NCBI GenBank assembly: GCA_002455255.1
Contig: DKKL01000027.1
Location: 51,951-68,424 of the forward strand
Length of the DNA: 16,474 nucleotides
Source: Candidatus Tepidiaquacellales bacterium UBA6667
GTDB lineage: Bacteria; Bacteroidota; Ignavibacteria; Tepidaquicellales; Tepidaquicellaceae
Reading direction: 5' to 3'
Numbering within the stretch: position 1 is the first letter of the stretch; every line of letters begins with the position of its first letter. Made by a program: the position numbers and the translations under genes. Shown here piece after piece: positions 8,298 to 15,811 of this stretch. Below the pieces are notes generated by a model that was not told where the DNA came from, searched no databases, and saw nothing but the letters and a program-made list of their open reading frames with translations.

Positions 8298-8798
8298 ATG
8301 AACGAAGATAAACTTGAATCACTGAAAAAAATTGAGGTCGTATTAATGGATCTTGACGGTTGCCTAACCACTGGTCATATAATTTACTCAACTTCAGGTG
8401 AAGATATTAAAATGTTTCATACTCATGATGGATATGGAATTACAAGAGGTAGGGAATTAGGTTTGAAGTTTGCCGTTATAAGCGGAATGGGGTCTCCGGT
8501 GAATCACAGACGAGTTGAACGTCTTGGAATTCATCATTTGTTTGAACATATAAAAAATAAAACTGTACCATTTGAAGAATTAAAACAGATATATAATTTA
8601 CCTTCTGATGCTTTTGCTTATATTGGAGATGATGAATTTGATATTCCATTGCTAAGGGAAGTAGGATTTTCAGCATGCCCTCTTTCTGCTGTGGATGAAG
8701 TGAAAAATCATGTAGATTATATCTGTAAAAAAAACGGTGGTGATGGATGTGTTCGAGAAATTATAGACATTATTTTAAAAGCAAAAGGGTTACTCTGA
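8298..8798 (+). CDS. kdsC: HAD-type phosphatase, KdsC-like (3-deoxy-D-manno-octulosonate 8-phosphate phosphatase)
   Basis: Small cap-less (C0) HAD hydrolase that in its family removes phosphate from KDO-8-P during synthesis of the LPS inner core. Motif I is DLDGCLT with nucleophile Asp18 and acid/base Asp20; HDGYGI at 43-48 matches the KdsC-specific DGYGI; motif II is ISG at 61-63; motif III Lys is probably Lys88; motif IV is GDDEFD with Asp111/Asp112. The GGDGCVRE segment near the end matches the GGxGxVRE of KdsC. The length of 166 is within the family's range. One oddity: the residue after ISG is Met64, where KdsC usually has Arg (TGR). A close relative acting on N-acylneuraminate-type sugars is the main alternative. 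The gene follows nth by 7 bases, and its last 9 bases overlap the end of ada on the other strand. Confidence 0.88.
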   Translation: MNEDKLESLKKIEVVLMDLDGCLTTGHIIYSTSGEDIKMFHTHDGYGITRGRELGLKFAVISGMGSPVNHRRVERLGIHHLFEHIKNKTVPFEELKQIYNLPSDAFAYIGDDEFDIPLLREVGFSACPLSAVDEVKNHVDYICKKNGGDGCVREIIDIILKAKGLL

Positions 8799-9830
8799 AA
8801 TTTTTTTCTCAAGATTTATAAGTCTCTCTTTTCTCCAAAGTCCGCCTCCATATCCGGTGAGTTTTCCGTTTTCACCTATAACTCTGTGACACGGTATGAT
8901 TATAGCAATCCTGTTCTGACCATTTGCATTAGCAACAGCCCTCACTGATTTTGGAATCTCCATATTTACAGATTGTTGTTTATAAGAAATTGTTTTCCCG
9001 TAAGGAATTTTTGTTAATGATTTCCAAACTTTGTTTTGAAATTCAGATCCCGGTGTTAAAAGTTTAATATCAAATTTCTTTCTCTTCCCTGAAAAATATT
9101 CGGAAATTTGTAATTTGGTTTTTTCAATTACCGAATTTTTTGCCTGAATATATGTTGCATTTAATAATTTCGTTAATTGTTTCAATTCTGTTTCAAGCAT
9201 CCTCCTGTCAGTAAACTCTAAAATGCATAGCTCATTATCAGTTGCTCCGGCAATCATAGTGCCAAGCGGTGTGTTAAATCTTTCAATATTTATTACTGTG
9301 ATTTTTTTTGATTTATTTGGAGACACGCCAAAAATTTTTTTGAAACTGTCATTAAACCCGCTTATTGATTCAAATCCTGAATTAAATGCTGTATCTGTCA
9401 CTGTTTTTCCTTTTGAGATTTCTTTAAATGCTGTGTTTATTCTGTTCATTCTTTGGTAAGTATGAAATGTTATCCCGTATTTCTTTTTGAACCATCTGCT
9501 AAGTGTTGCCGGTTCAAATCCCATTTGTCTTAAATTATAATTTTTAAATTTTGTCTCAGGATTTTCATCCAATTTTGATAGCAATAAATTTATATTCTTC
9601 GGTGTTTCATCAGGATTATTAAGTGGTTTGCAAATTTTACACGCTCTGAATCCGTTTTGCAGTGCTTCTCTTATGGAATCAAAAAACGTTACATTAATCT
9701 CCTTTGGTTTTCTTGCTGTGCATACCGGTCTGCAAAAAATTCCGGTTGTTTTAACTCCTACCCAATAAACCCCATCAAATCTGATTTCATTATTTATGAA
9801 TGAGTTATATAATTCTTTGAATTTCATCAT
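8790..9830 (-). CDS. ada: Ada-type bifunctional alkylation repair protein and transcriptional regulator (O6-alkylguanine-DNA alkyltransferase)
   Basis: Suicide DNA repair protein that takes methyl groups from O6-methylguanine and phosphotriesters and, once methylated, can activate transcription. With the start at 9830 (346 residues), the N-terminal zinc domain has Cys33, Cys37, Cys64 and Cys67 in TGIFCRPVC and FRACKICKP, Cys33 matching the phosphotriester acceptor Cys38 of E. coli Ada. An AraC-type helix-turn-helix region follows (about 90-175, LSRWFKKKYG and GFESISGFNDSFKKIFG). The C-terminal alkyltransferase has PCHRVIG with acceptor Cys314. The open frame extends 7 codons further to a TTG at 9851; I prefer the ATG at 9830 or the adjacent ATG at 9827, because the extra residues are hydrophobic and not part of the family. 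It lies 56 bases after phzF on the same strand and is possibly co-transcribed. No Ada box was found. Confidence 0.95.
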   Translation of the reverse strand: MMKFKELYNSFINNEIRFDGVYWVGVKTTGIFCRPVCTARKPKEINVTFFDSIREALQNGFRACKICKPLNNPDETPKNINLLLSKLDENPETKFKNYNLRQMGFEPATLSRWFKKKYGITFHTYQRMNRINTAFKEISKGKTVTDTAFNSGFESISGFNDSFKKIFGVSPNKSKKITVINIERFNTPLGTMIAGATDNELCILEFTDRRMLETELKQLTKLLNATYIQAKNSVIEKTKLQISEYFSGKRKKFDIKLLTPGSEFQNKVWKSLTKIPYGKTISYKQQSVNMEIPKSVRAVANANGQNRIAIIIPCHRVIGENGKLTGYGGGLWRKERLINLEKKISE

Positions 9831-9886
9831 ATACAAAAATATAAAAATCAAATTCCATTTTACAACCGAAATTTGAACAAGTAATT

Positions 9887-10675
9887 TTATATCAATACAT
9901 TAATTTCAAATATAGTAATTGCGTTTCCTAAAATTTCTACCCTGTCACCTAAAAAATTTATTGTAAAAATTCCTGTTCTTTTAGATGCCTGTAATGCTTT
10001 GAATTCCTTTTTTCCGGTTTTCATATTCCAGTATGGTGCAAGTGCACACTGGGCAGAACCTGTAGCGGGATCTTCAGATATTCCTACTGCAGGAGCAAAA
10101 CATCTAAGCAAGTAGTCATAATTTTTATCTTCGGAAAGAGATGTAACAACAATATCTCCTAATCCATTTTGTATTAATTTGTTTAAATCCGGTTTTATAT
10201 TAATTAAGTCGAATTGATTTTTTAAAACCACAAGTGTCCAGTGATCATTTGTATCATACATCTCAAGTGGTTCAATACCCGTTGCATCTATAAATGTATT
10301 ATAGTCATTTCTTTCTTTAATTTCTAATACGGGAAAATTCATTAATATCTTTCCATTTTTCTTTTTTGTTTTTAAAATAGAATTGTTTGATTGAAAAATT
10401 ATTTCTTCCGATTCCGGAATCATACCTGATTCATATAAAATATGGGAAGATGCTAAAGTTGCGTGCCCACACAGATTCACCTCACTTTCAGGTGCAAAAA
10501 ACCTTATACTGTAATAATCTTTTTCTTTGTAAAGAAAAGCAGTTTCTGAAATATCCATTTCTAACGCAATATTTTGCATCAATGCTTCGTTAATAGGATT
10601 TTCAAGGATACAAACTCCTGCAGGATTTCCTTTAAACATTTCATTTGTAAATGAATCTACCTGATATATTTTCAT
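9887..10675 (-). CDS. PhzF-like isomerase/epimerase family protein
   Basis: Member of the diaminopimelate-epimerase fold family that includes PhzF and E. coli YddE; it catalyses proton shifts on small acids, but the substrate of most members is unknown. The N-terminus YQVDSFTNEMFKGNPAGVC (residues 4-22) is the family signature. SETAF carries Glu44, the counterpart of the PhzF catalytic Glu45. FFAPESEVNLCGHAT holds the conserved CGHAT, and the second half has SEDPATGSAQCALAPYW, which binds the substrate in relatives. The length of 262 is slightly short for the family (about 270-300) but both lobes are complete. No phenazine genes are near, so a phenazine role is unlikely. The ATG at 10675 lies 63 bases from a divergent gene; no SD is evident. 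Confidence 0.92.
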   Translation of the reverse strand: MKIYQVDSFTNEMFKGNPAGVCILENPINEALMQNIALEMDISETAFLYKEKDYYSIRFFAPESEVNLCGHATLASSHILYESGMIPESEEIIFQSNNSILKTKKKNGKILMNFPVLEIKERNDYNTFIDATGIEPLEMYDTNDHWTLVVLKNQFDLINIKPDLNKLIQNGLGDIVVTSLSEDKNYDYLLRCFAPAVGISEDPATGSAQCALAPYWNMKTGKKEFKALQASKRTGIFTINFLGDRVEILGNAITIFEINVLI

Positions 10676-10738
10676 ATAAATTAAATTTGAATTAAACCGA
10701 ATTATTTTTTAATTGTCTTAACTGTAAATTAAAATTAA
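10676..10738. promoter_or_regulatory. Divergent promoter region between phzF-like gene and DUF1800 gene
   Basis: These 63 bases lie between two divergent ATGs and are almost all A and T, with poly-T and poly-A stretches. They must hold promoters in both directions, or the transcripts are nearly leaderless. I see no clear consensus hexamers and no ribosome binding site on either side. Confidence 0.4.
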
Positions 10739-12175
10739 ATGAAAGATTATAAAAAATATAATCATTTATTTTTGAGATCCGGATTTGGAATCCCATTGGA
10801 TAAATTAAATCTATTGATTAATAAACCAATTCAGGAAATTACAGATAATTTATTTAATGATTCTGAATCGTTTTATCCGGTGATGTATAATCTTGATACA
10901 GATGAATATACAGAGAAAAAATACAGAGATCTTTCAAGGCAAGAGAGGCAGGAAAAAAGAAGAAAGAACCGACAGAATATTCAAAAAATAAATACCCAAT
11001 GGCTCATAAAAATGAGTGAGGATAATTCGGCGTTAAGAGAAAAAATGACTTTTTTCTGGCATGGACATTTTGCGTGTAAAAATAATTTATCAAAGCTAAA
11101 TGAACTTCAGAATAATACTCTAAGAAAAAATGCTTTGGGAAATTTTAAAGATTTATTGTTTGATATTTCCAAAGACCCTGCGATGTTGCAGTTTTTAAAT
11201 AATCAGCAAAACAGAAAAAAAAGTCCGAATGAAAATTTTGCGAGAGAACTTTTGGAATTATTCACGCTCGGAAGAGGGCATTATACAGAAGATGATATAA
11301 AGAACGCAGCAAAAGCGTTTACCGGCTGGGGATATAATGATAAAGGTGAATTTATTTTCAAAGAAAACCAACATGACAACTCAAAGAAAATTTTTATGGG
11401 GCAAGAGGGAAATTTTAATGGTGATGATATTATAAATATACTGTTAAGAAATAAACGAACTGCCGAATTCATTTCGGAAAAAATTTATAAGTTCTTTGTA
11501 AATGAAAACATTGATACCAAAGTTGTAAAAGAAATGACCGATTTGTTTTTCGAATCTGGGTATGATATAAAAAAATTAATGAAATTTGTTTTTAATTCCG
11601 ATTGGTTCTATGATAATAAAAACATAGGTTCAAAAGTAAAATCACCGGTGGAGTATATTGCTGGAATAGCAAAAACTTATAATATAAATTTTGTAAATCA
11701 AAACATACTTTTTGGTTTGCAAAGAGCCTTAGGTCAGATTCTGCTAAACCCTCCGAATGTAGGTGGATGGGCAAGCGGAAAGAACTGGATTGATACTTCG
11801 TCATTAATGTTCCGTTTAAAATTACCTGAAGCGATATTCAGTTCATCTGACCTCGAATTTAATTATAAAAAAACATCTGATGAAGATATTAATATATTGC
11901 CTGATGAAGAGTTAAACACTAAATCCGGAAAAAATAAAATCCGGGTTTTGAGAAATATGAAAACAAATATTGATATCAAACCATATGTAAATTATTTTTC
12001 AGAAAAAAATGAAACTGAAATATTAAACGAACTTTGCGATTTTATGCTGCAGGTTGAATTGAATAATGATATTAAAAATTTAATTTACAAATATTCAGAT
12101 AAATCTAATAAAGAAAATTTTGTAGAAAGTACATTGGTTAGAATAATGTCGCTGCCTGAATTCCAAATGTGCTGA
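10739..12175 (+). CDS. DUF1800 family protein (partner of DUF1501)
   Basis: Conserved family of uncertain function found in Bacteroidota, Planctomycetota, Proteobacteria and others, nearly always beside a DUF1501 gene. Family hallmarks seen in order: HLFLRSGFG at residues 9-17; FWHGHFACKN beginning at 106; NENFARELLELFTLGRGHYT beginning at about 164; AAKAFTGWGYN; and LNPPNVGGWASGKNWID beginning at 336. The length of 478 is typical. There is no signal peptide: the chain enters the conserved domain within 10 residues, whereas its partner carries a Tat signal. A basic stretch (RQERQEKRRKNRQN) occupies about residues 66-79. The gene ends with TGA followed at once by TAA (12173-12178). The next gene's ATG lies 17 bases on, so translation is probably coupled. 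Function is not assigned. Confidence 0.9.
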   Translation: MKDYKKYNHLFLRSGFGIPLDKLNLLINKPIQEITDNLFNDSESFYPVMYNLDTDEYTEKKYRDLSRQERQEKRRKNRQNIQKINTQWLIKMSEDNSALREKMTFFWHGHFACKNNLSKLNELQNNTLRKNALGNFKDLLFDISKDPAMLQFLNNQQNRKKSPNENFARELLELFTLGRGHYTEDDIKNAAKAFTGWGYNDKGEFIFKENQHDNSKKIFMGQEGNFNGDDIINILLRNKRTAEFISEKIYKFFVNENIDTKVVKEMTDLFFESGYDIKKLMKFVFNSDWFYDNKNIGSKVKSPVEYIAGIAKTYNINFVNQNILFGLQRALGQILLNPPNVGGWASGKNWIDTSSLMFRLKLPEAIFSSSDLEFNYKKTSDEDINILPDEELNTKSGKNKIRVLRNMKTNIDIKPYVNYFSEKNETEILNELCDFMLQVELNNDIKNLIYKYSDKSNKENFVESTLVRIMSLPEFQMC

Positions 12176-12192
12176 TAAAAAAGAAAATTAAT

Positions 12193-13404
12193 ATGAAAAA
12201 AATTAGCAGAAGAAAATTTATCCAACTATCATCTCTCGCTTCAGCATCTTTGCTTATACCTGCTTTTATAAAACCCTTGCAGGCATCAACATTCAGAAGA
12301 CACATTTCAGATAATTCTAAAAAGTTAATAATTATTCAGCTCTCCGGTGGAAATGATGGTCTTAATACAATTATTCCTTATAAAAACGATATATATTATA
12401 AATACAGAAATTCAATTTCAATTTCGGAAAATGATGTCTTGAAAATTAATGATGAACTCGGTTTCAATCCTGTGATGGAAAAATTAAAAGGAATTTATGA
12501 TAACGGAAATTTATCTGTGATAAACAGCGTTGGTTACCCAAATCCCAATAGATCTCATTTCAAATCAATGGATATTTGGCACAGTGCATCTGATTCAAAT
12601 GAAAATATTAATACCGGTTGGATTGGAAGATATTTAGATTCTGAATGTATGAATTGTAAAAACCCATACAATGCTATAGAAGTTAACGAAAATTTAAGTC
12701 TGGCTTTAAAAGGAGAAATTAAAAGTGGTATTGCCGTAGAAGATCCTGAAAGATTTTTTAAGAGTACATCAGAAAATTTCTTTTTAGATGTGTTAAATAC
12801 AAACAAAAATCATTCTCATGATGAAAATGTTTCTTATCTGTATAAAACTATGGCAGACGCAACAAGTTCAGCAGAATATGTTTACAAAACATCTAAAATT
12901 TATAAATCAAAATCTGATTATCCGAATACAAATTTTGGAAAAGATATGAAAACAATTGCCGAACTTATTATCTCTGAAATTAACTCATCAGTATTTTATG
13001 TTAGTCTGAGCGGATTTGATACTCATGTAAACCAAACAGGAAGACAAGAGAGACTTCTGAAAGAATTATCAGAATGTTTATCAGCGTTAAATAATGATCT
13101 GAAAATAAATAATAAACAAAACGAAGTTTTAGTTATGGTGTTTTCAGAATTTGGAAGAAGAGTAAAACAAAACGGAAGTAATGGAACAGATCACGGAACA
13201 GCAAATAATATTTTCTTGATGAATGGTAATTTAAAAAATCCAGGTTTTCATAATGAAGCACCTGACTTAAGTGATTTGGAAAACGGAGATTTAAAATATA
13301 AAATTGATTTCAGAAATATCTATTCAAGCATTTTAACCGACTGGCTCGGAGTCGAAAGTTCTGCCATACTTGGAAAAAAATATAATACTCTGAATATTTT
13401 TTAA
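12193..13404 (+). CDS. DUF1501 family protein with Tat signal peptide (alkaline phosphatase/sulfatase-like fold)
   Basis: Exported protein of 403 residues; the family is related to the alkaline phosphatase/sulfatase superfamily, but a reaction has not been firmly established. The N-terminus is a twin-arginine signal: SRRKFIQ with Arg6/Arg7, a mild hydrophobic stretch 10-26 and a probable cut near Ala31. Family motifs: QLSGGNDGLNT at 49-59; GFDTH with Asp276 and His278; SEFGRR at 318-323; and GTDHGT with Asp333 and His334. The Asp/His pairs sit where superfamily members bind metal. The frame is open back to a GTG at 12169 that overlaps the upstream gene; I chose the ATG at 12193 because it puts the Tat motif in its usual place near the N-terminus. 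It forms a pair with the DUF1800 gene. A folded, cofactor-containing export route is implied by the Tat signal. Confidence 0.92.
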   Translation: MKKISRRKFIQLSSLASASLLIPAFIKPLQASTFRRHISDNSKKLIIIQLSGGNDGLNTIIPYKNDIYYKYRNSISISENDVLKINDELGFNPVMEKLKGIYDNGNLSVINSVGYPNPNRSHFKSMDIWHSASDSNENINTGWIGRYLDSECMNCKNPYNAIEVNENLSLALKGEIKSGIAVEDPERFFKSTSENFFLDVLNTNKNHSHDENVSYLYKTMADATSSAEYVYKTSKIYKSKSDYPNTNFGKDMKTIAELIISEINSSVFYVSLSGFDTHVNQTGRQERLLKELSECLSALNNDLKINNKQNEVLVMVFSEFGRRVKQNGSNGTDHGTANNIFLMNGNLKNPGFHNEAPDLSDLENGDLKYKIDFRNIYSSILTDWLGVESSAILGKKYNTLNIF

Positions 13405-13436
13405 AGTCCTCGTAAATCCGATTTATTCCCACATCA

Positions 13437-13456
13437 GGTTCGCAATTATGCGAACT
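13437..13456. terminator. Perfect 7-bp hairpin downstream of the DUF1501 gene (terminator or operator)
   Basis: GTTCGCA at 13438-13444 and TGCGAAC at 13449-13455 are perfect inverted repeats around the loop ATTA, extended by one G-T pair. It lies 33 bases after the DUF1501 stop. It is followed by a mixed T-rich stretch (CACATATTTCTATTG...) rather than an immediate run of Ts, so it is a weak factor-independent terminator at best. A palindromic operator for the downstream LysE-type gene is the alternative. Confidence 0.5.
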
Positions 13457-13525
13457 CACATATTTCTATTGTTAATTGTTTTTACACTCTTTAATTTATA
13501 ATTTGTAATAATCAAACATTAAAAT

Positions 13526-14302
13526 TTGCTTATTGCTTTTATTACAGGTGCTGTATTCGGATATCTGTTATCAATGCCACCAATGGGACCGACAAATTTT
13601 GCTATTATGGTTAAAGGTTTCAAGCATGAAATGAAAGAAGGTGTGGCTATTGGTGTTGGTGCCGGTTTTATGGATATGATTTATATTTTGATTGCCTATG
13701 GAGGAATCAGTCTTCTGTTTTCAGTCTTACCAGAATCTGCATTCGTTTTTTACAATACTAACGAAAGTTTAATTAAAGTAATTCTAACTTATGCCGGTTG
13801 TGCTGTAGTTATAATTTACGGCGTAAAGATTATGAGAATGAAACTTGAAAATCCTAACTTTACACCTAAACAGGAACAAAGAGCTGAAAAAGTTTTAATA
13901 CAATCTGAAAATGTTGCCCATCGAACTGAAGAAAATTTAGAAAAAGTTTTTAAAAATAAAGTTATCAAAGATGAAAAATCAGGTTTGTTTACAAATTTTA
14001 TGACCGGTGTACTTCTTTGTTTATCTTCTGTAACATTGCCTGCATCTTGGATTGCATTTGTTTCTTACTTTAAAGGATTAGGAATTATTGATTCTCATTT
14101 TATGACAGGTTTTTTATTCGGAGTTGGCGTATTAGTTGGTGCAGTTTTATGGTTTTATACTTTAGTTAAATTGATTTCAAAAAATTCATATAGAATTAAA
14201 CCGGAAACTATTTCAAAAATAAATGTTTCCGTTGGTGTATTGTTGATTATGCTTGGTATTGCATTGCTATACAAGGCTGTTGAATTTACTATTGAACTAT
14301 AA
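13526..14302 (+). CDS. LysE/RhtB-type membrane exporter, TTG start
   Basis: Inner-membrane exporter of the LysE superfamily, whose characterised members expel amino acids and similar solutes. Hydrophobic spans are visible at about residues 3-17, 40-68, 83-103, 155-178, 190-214 and 233-254, giving six spans. MPPMGPTN at 17-24 matches the family's N-terminal P-x-G-P-x-N motif. The length of 258 exceeds the usual 190-220 because of a charged, helical insert (about residues 104-150, rich in Lys, Glu and Gln) between spans 3 and 4, predicted cytoplasmic. The start is TTG at 13526: TAA at 13520-13522 lies in frame just two codons upstream, and the next Met (17) would remove the first span. There is no SD. 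The RING-TPR gene starts 9 bases after its stop, suggesting an operon. The substrate is unknown. Confidence 0.85.
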   Translation: MLIAFITGAVFGYLLSMPPMGPTNFAIMVKGFKHEMKEGVAIGVGAGFMDMIYILIAYGGISLLFSVLPESAFVFYNTNESLIKVILTYAGCAVVIIYGVKIMRMKLENPNFTPKQEQRAEKVLIQSENVAHRTEENLEKVFKNKVIKDEKSGLFTNFMTGVLLCLSSVTLPASWIAFVSYFKGLGIIDSHFMTGFLFGVGVLVGAVLWFYTLVKLISKNSYRIKPETISKINVSVGVLLIMLGIALLYKAVEFTIEL

Positions 14303-14311
14303 TTTTCAAAA

Positions 14312-15811
14312 TTGGAAAACCTAAATCCAAATATCACCAAATCAACTTGCCAATTCTGCCAATCAAATTTTAAACAAGATGTAGAAATTGTTACTTGCCC
14401 AAGTTGCCATTCTTTGTATCATAAAGAATGTTGGATAGAAAATTCCGGTTGTGGTGTATATGGTTGCAATTATAAAATTAAATCTGAAAATTATGAATCA
14501 GTTAGTTTCGATGAAATAAAAATTAATATTGAATATCTCATAAATGAAAAAAAATATCACGAAGCTATTGCTGAATGTAAAAAGATTTTAAAAATTGACA
14601 GACGAAATACAGAAATTAAAAAACTATACAATACCGCCGTACATCTTATTAACTCAAAAACAAAACTGATTGAGAACGGAGATATTGCTTTTGATAATAA
14701 AGATTACAAATCAGCAGAAATTTATTATTCAAACTCGTTTAAATATCTTGATGAAGATGAAACTGAATTTTATAAATCCCGAATTAGTATTATCAAAGAA
14801 AAAATCCCATTAGAACGGAACAGAAAAGTAATACAATCCGTAATAATTGCATTTATCGTAATGATAATCTGTGGTGTTTCAGGATATGGTTACTACTATT
14901 TTTATTTTCTTGAAGAAGAAAGAACATTTGCGGAGATAGAAAAAAATGATGAGCCGTCTGATATTCAGAAAATGGAAATTCAGATTTCAAAGTATGAAAG
15001 TTTTATGAAAAAGCATAAACAACCGGATTTGATAGAGAAAGCAAATGATAAGATAAATTATTTTTCCGGATTGATAGCAAATAGTATTTATAAAGATGAT
15101 TGGAAAAATGCAAACAGATATTTGAATAAAATTGATTACTCTAAAAATCCGGTTACATATAAGGAAATATATTCTAAAATATTAGAAGAGGCTAAAGCTG
15201 AATATAAGAACAGACTCAACAATGCTAAAAAACTTGATATCCAGAAAAAATACAGTGATTCAAAAACGCAGATTGAAAATGCAGTTGAAATAATTAACCT
15301 CTTTCCGGAATCAGAAATTAATTCAGATAAGTTAACTCTAAATTCCAATATCTCATTGCTAAACAAAAAAATTTCTTCACAATCAAAATATTCATCAATT
15401 AATGAAGAAATAAACGAAAAATTAACAGAGGTAAAAAAGTTTAAGAATACAACTATAAATTCTAAAATATTGAATATAAAAGCAAAAATTTTAGAATTTG
15501 TTCAACCTTCGACAGTCCTTGCAAAAATTATCGAATCAGATAATTTTGTTGCATTTAGAAATCCTGATGTTAATCTAAAAATTGGTGAGACCTTAAATTT
15601 CGAATGTATAAGAAACGGTAACATTGAAGTTATAACGACTAAGCATGGAATCCAAACTGTTCCACTTTATATTCCTGCTTATTATCATGAAACATCATTT
15701 GATTTAGCAGGTATATCTCCGGAAATGGAATCAATTGAAATTCGGCTTGAGTATTTGTATGACCAGAAATCTAAATTGGACAGTATATTAAATCTGCCAC
15801 TGAAATTTTAA
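14312..15811 (+). CDS. Membrane protein with N-terminal RING-type zinc finger, TPR-like helices and large C-terminal domain, TTG start
   Basis: Unrecognised as a whole. Residues 13-52 form a binuclear RING-like finger with the pattern C13-x2-C16-x12-C29-x2-C32-x4-H37-x2-C40-x6-C47-x4-C52; CPSCHSLYHKECW is typical of the prokaryotic RING families known from comparative genomics. Residues about 66-160 are TPR-like helices (YHEAIAECKKILKID; DYKSAEIYYSNSFKYL). A single membrane span covers about 173-199, preceded by basic residues (RNRK), which predicts finger and first helices in the cytoplasm and residues 200-499 outside. The outer part has charged TPR/coiled-coil helices (about 205-415) and a beta-rich end (about 420-480) of unknown fold. 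The start is TTG at 14312, three codons after the in-frame stop of the LysE-like gene; the next Met is in the membrane span, so TTG is needed to include the finger. No ubiquitin-like, E1 or E2 gene lies in the window. Confidence 0.85.
   Translation: MENLNPNITKSTCQFCQSNFKQDVEIVTCPSCHSLYHKECWIENSGCGVYGCNYKIKSENYESVSFDEIKINIEYLINEKKYHEAIAECKKILKIDRRNTEIKKLYNTAVHLINSKTKLIENGDIAFDNKDYKSAEIYYSNSFKYLDEDETEFYKSRISIIKEKIPLERNRKVIQSVIIAFIVMIICGVSGYGYYYFYFLEEERTFAEIEKNDEPSDIQKMEIQISKYESFMKKHKQPDLIEKANDKINYFSGLIANSIYKDDWKNANRYLNKIDYSKNPVTYKEIYSKILEEAKAEYKNRLNNAKKLDIQKKYSDSKTQIENAVEIINLFPESEINSDKLTLNSNISLLNKKISSQSKYSSINEEINEKLTEVKKFKNTTINSKILNIKAKILEFVQPSTVLAKIIESDNFVAFRNPDVNLKIGETLNFECIRNGNIEVITTKHGIQTVPLYIPAYYHETSFDLAGISPEMESIEIRLEYLYDQKSKLDSILNLPLKF

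Noticed and set aside
9831..9851. Seven-codon extension of ada to the TTG at 9851
   Set aside because: The added residues are hydrophobic and not part of the Ada family; two ATG codons at 9830 and 9827 give a normal N-terminus.
12169..12192. GTG start for the DUF1501 gene overlapping the DUF1800 gene
   Set aside because: The ATG at 12193 places the twin-arginine motif at the usual distance from the N-terminus.
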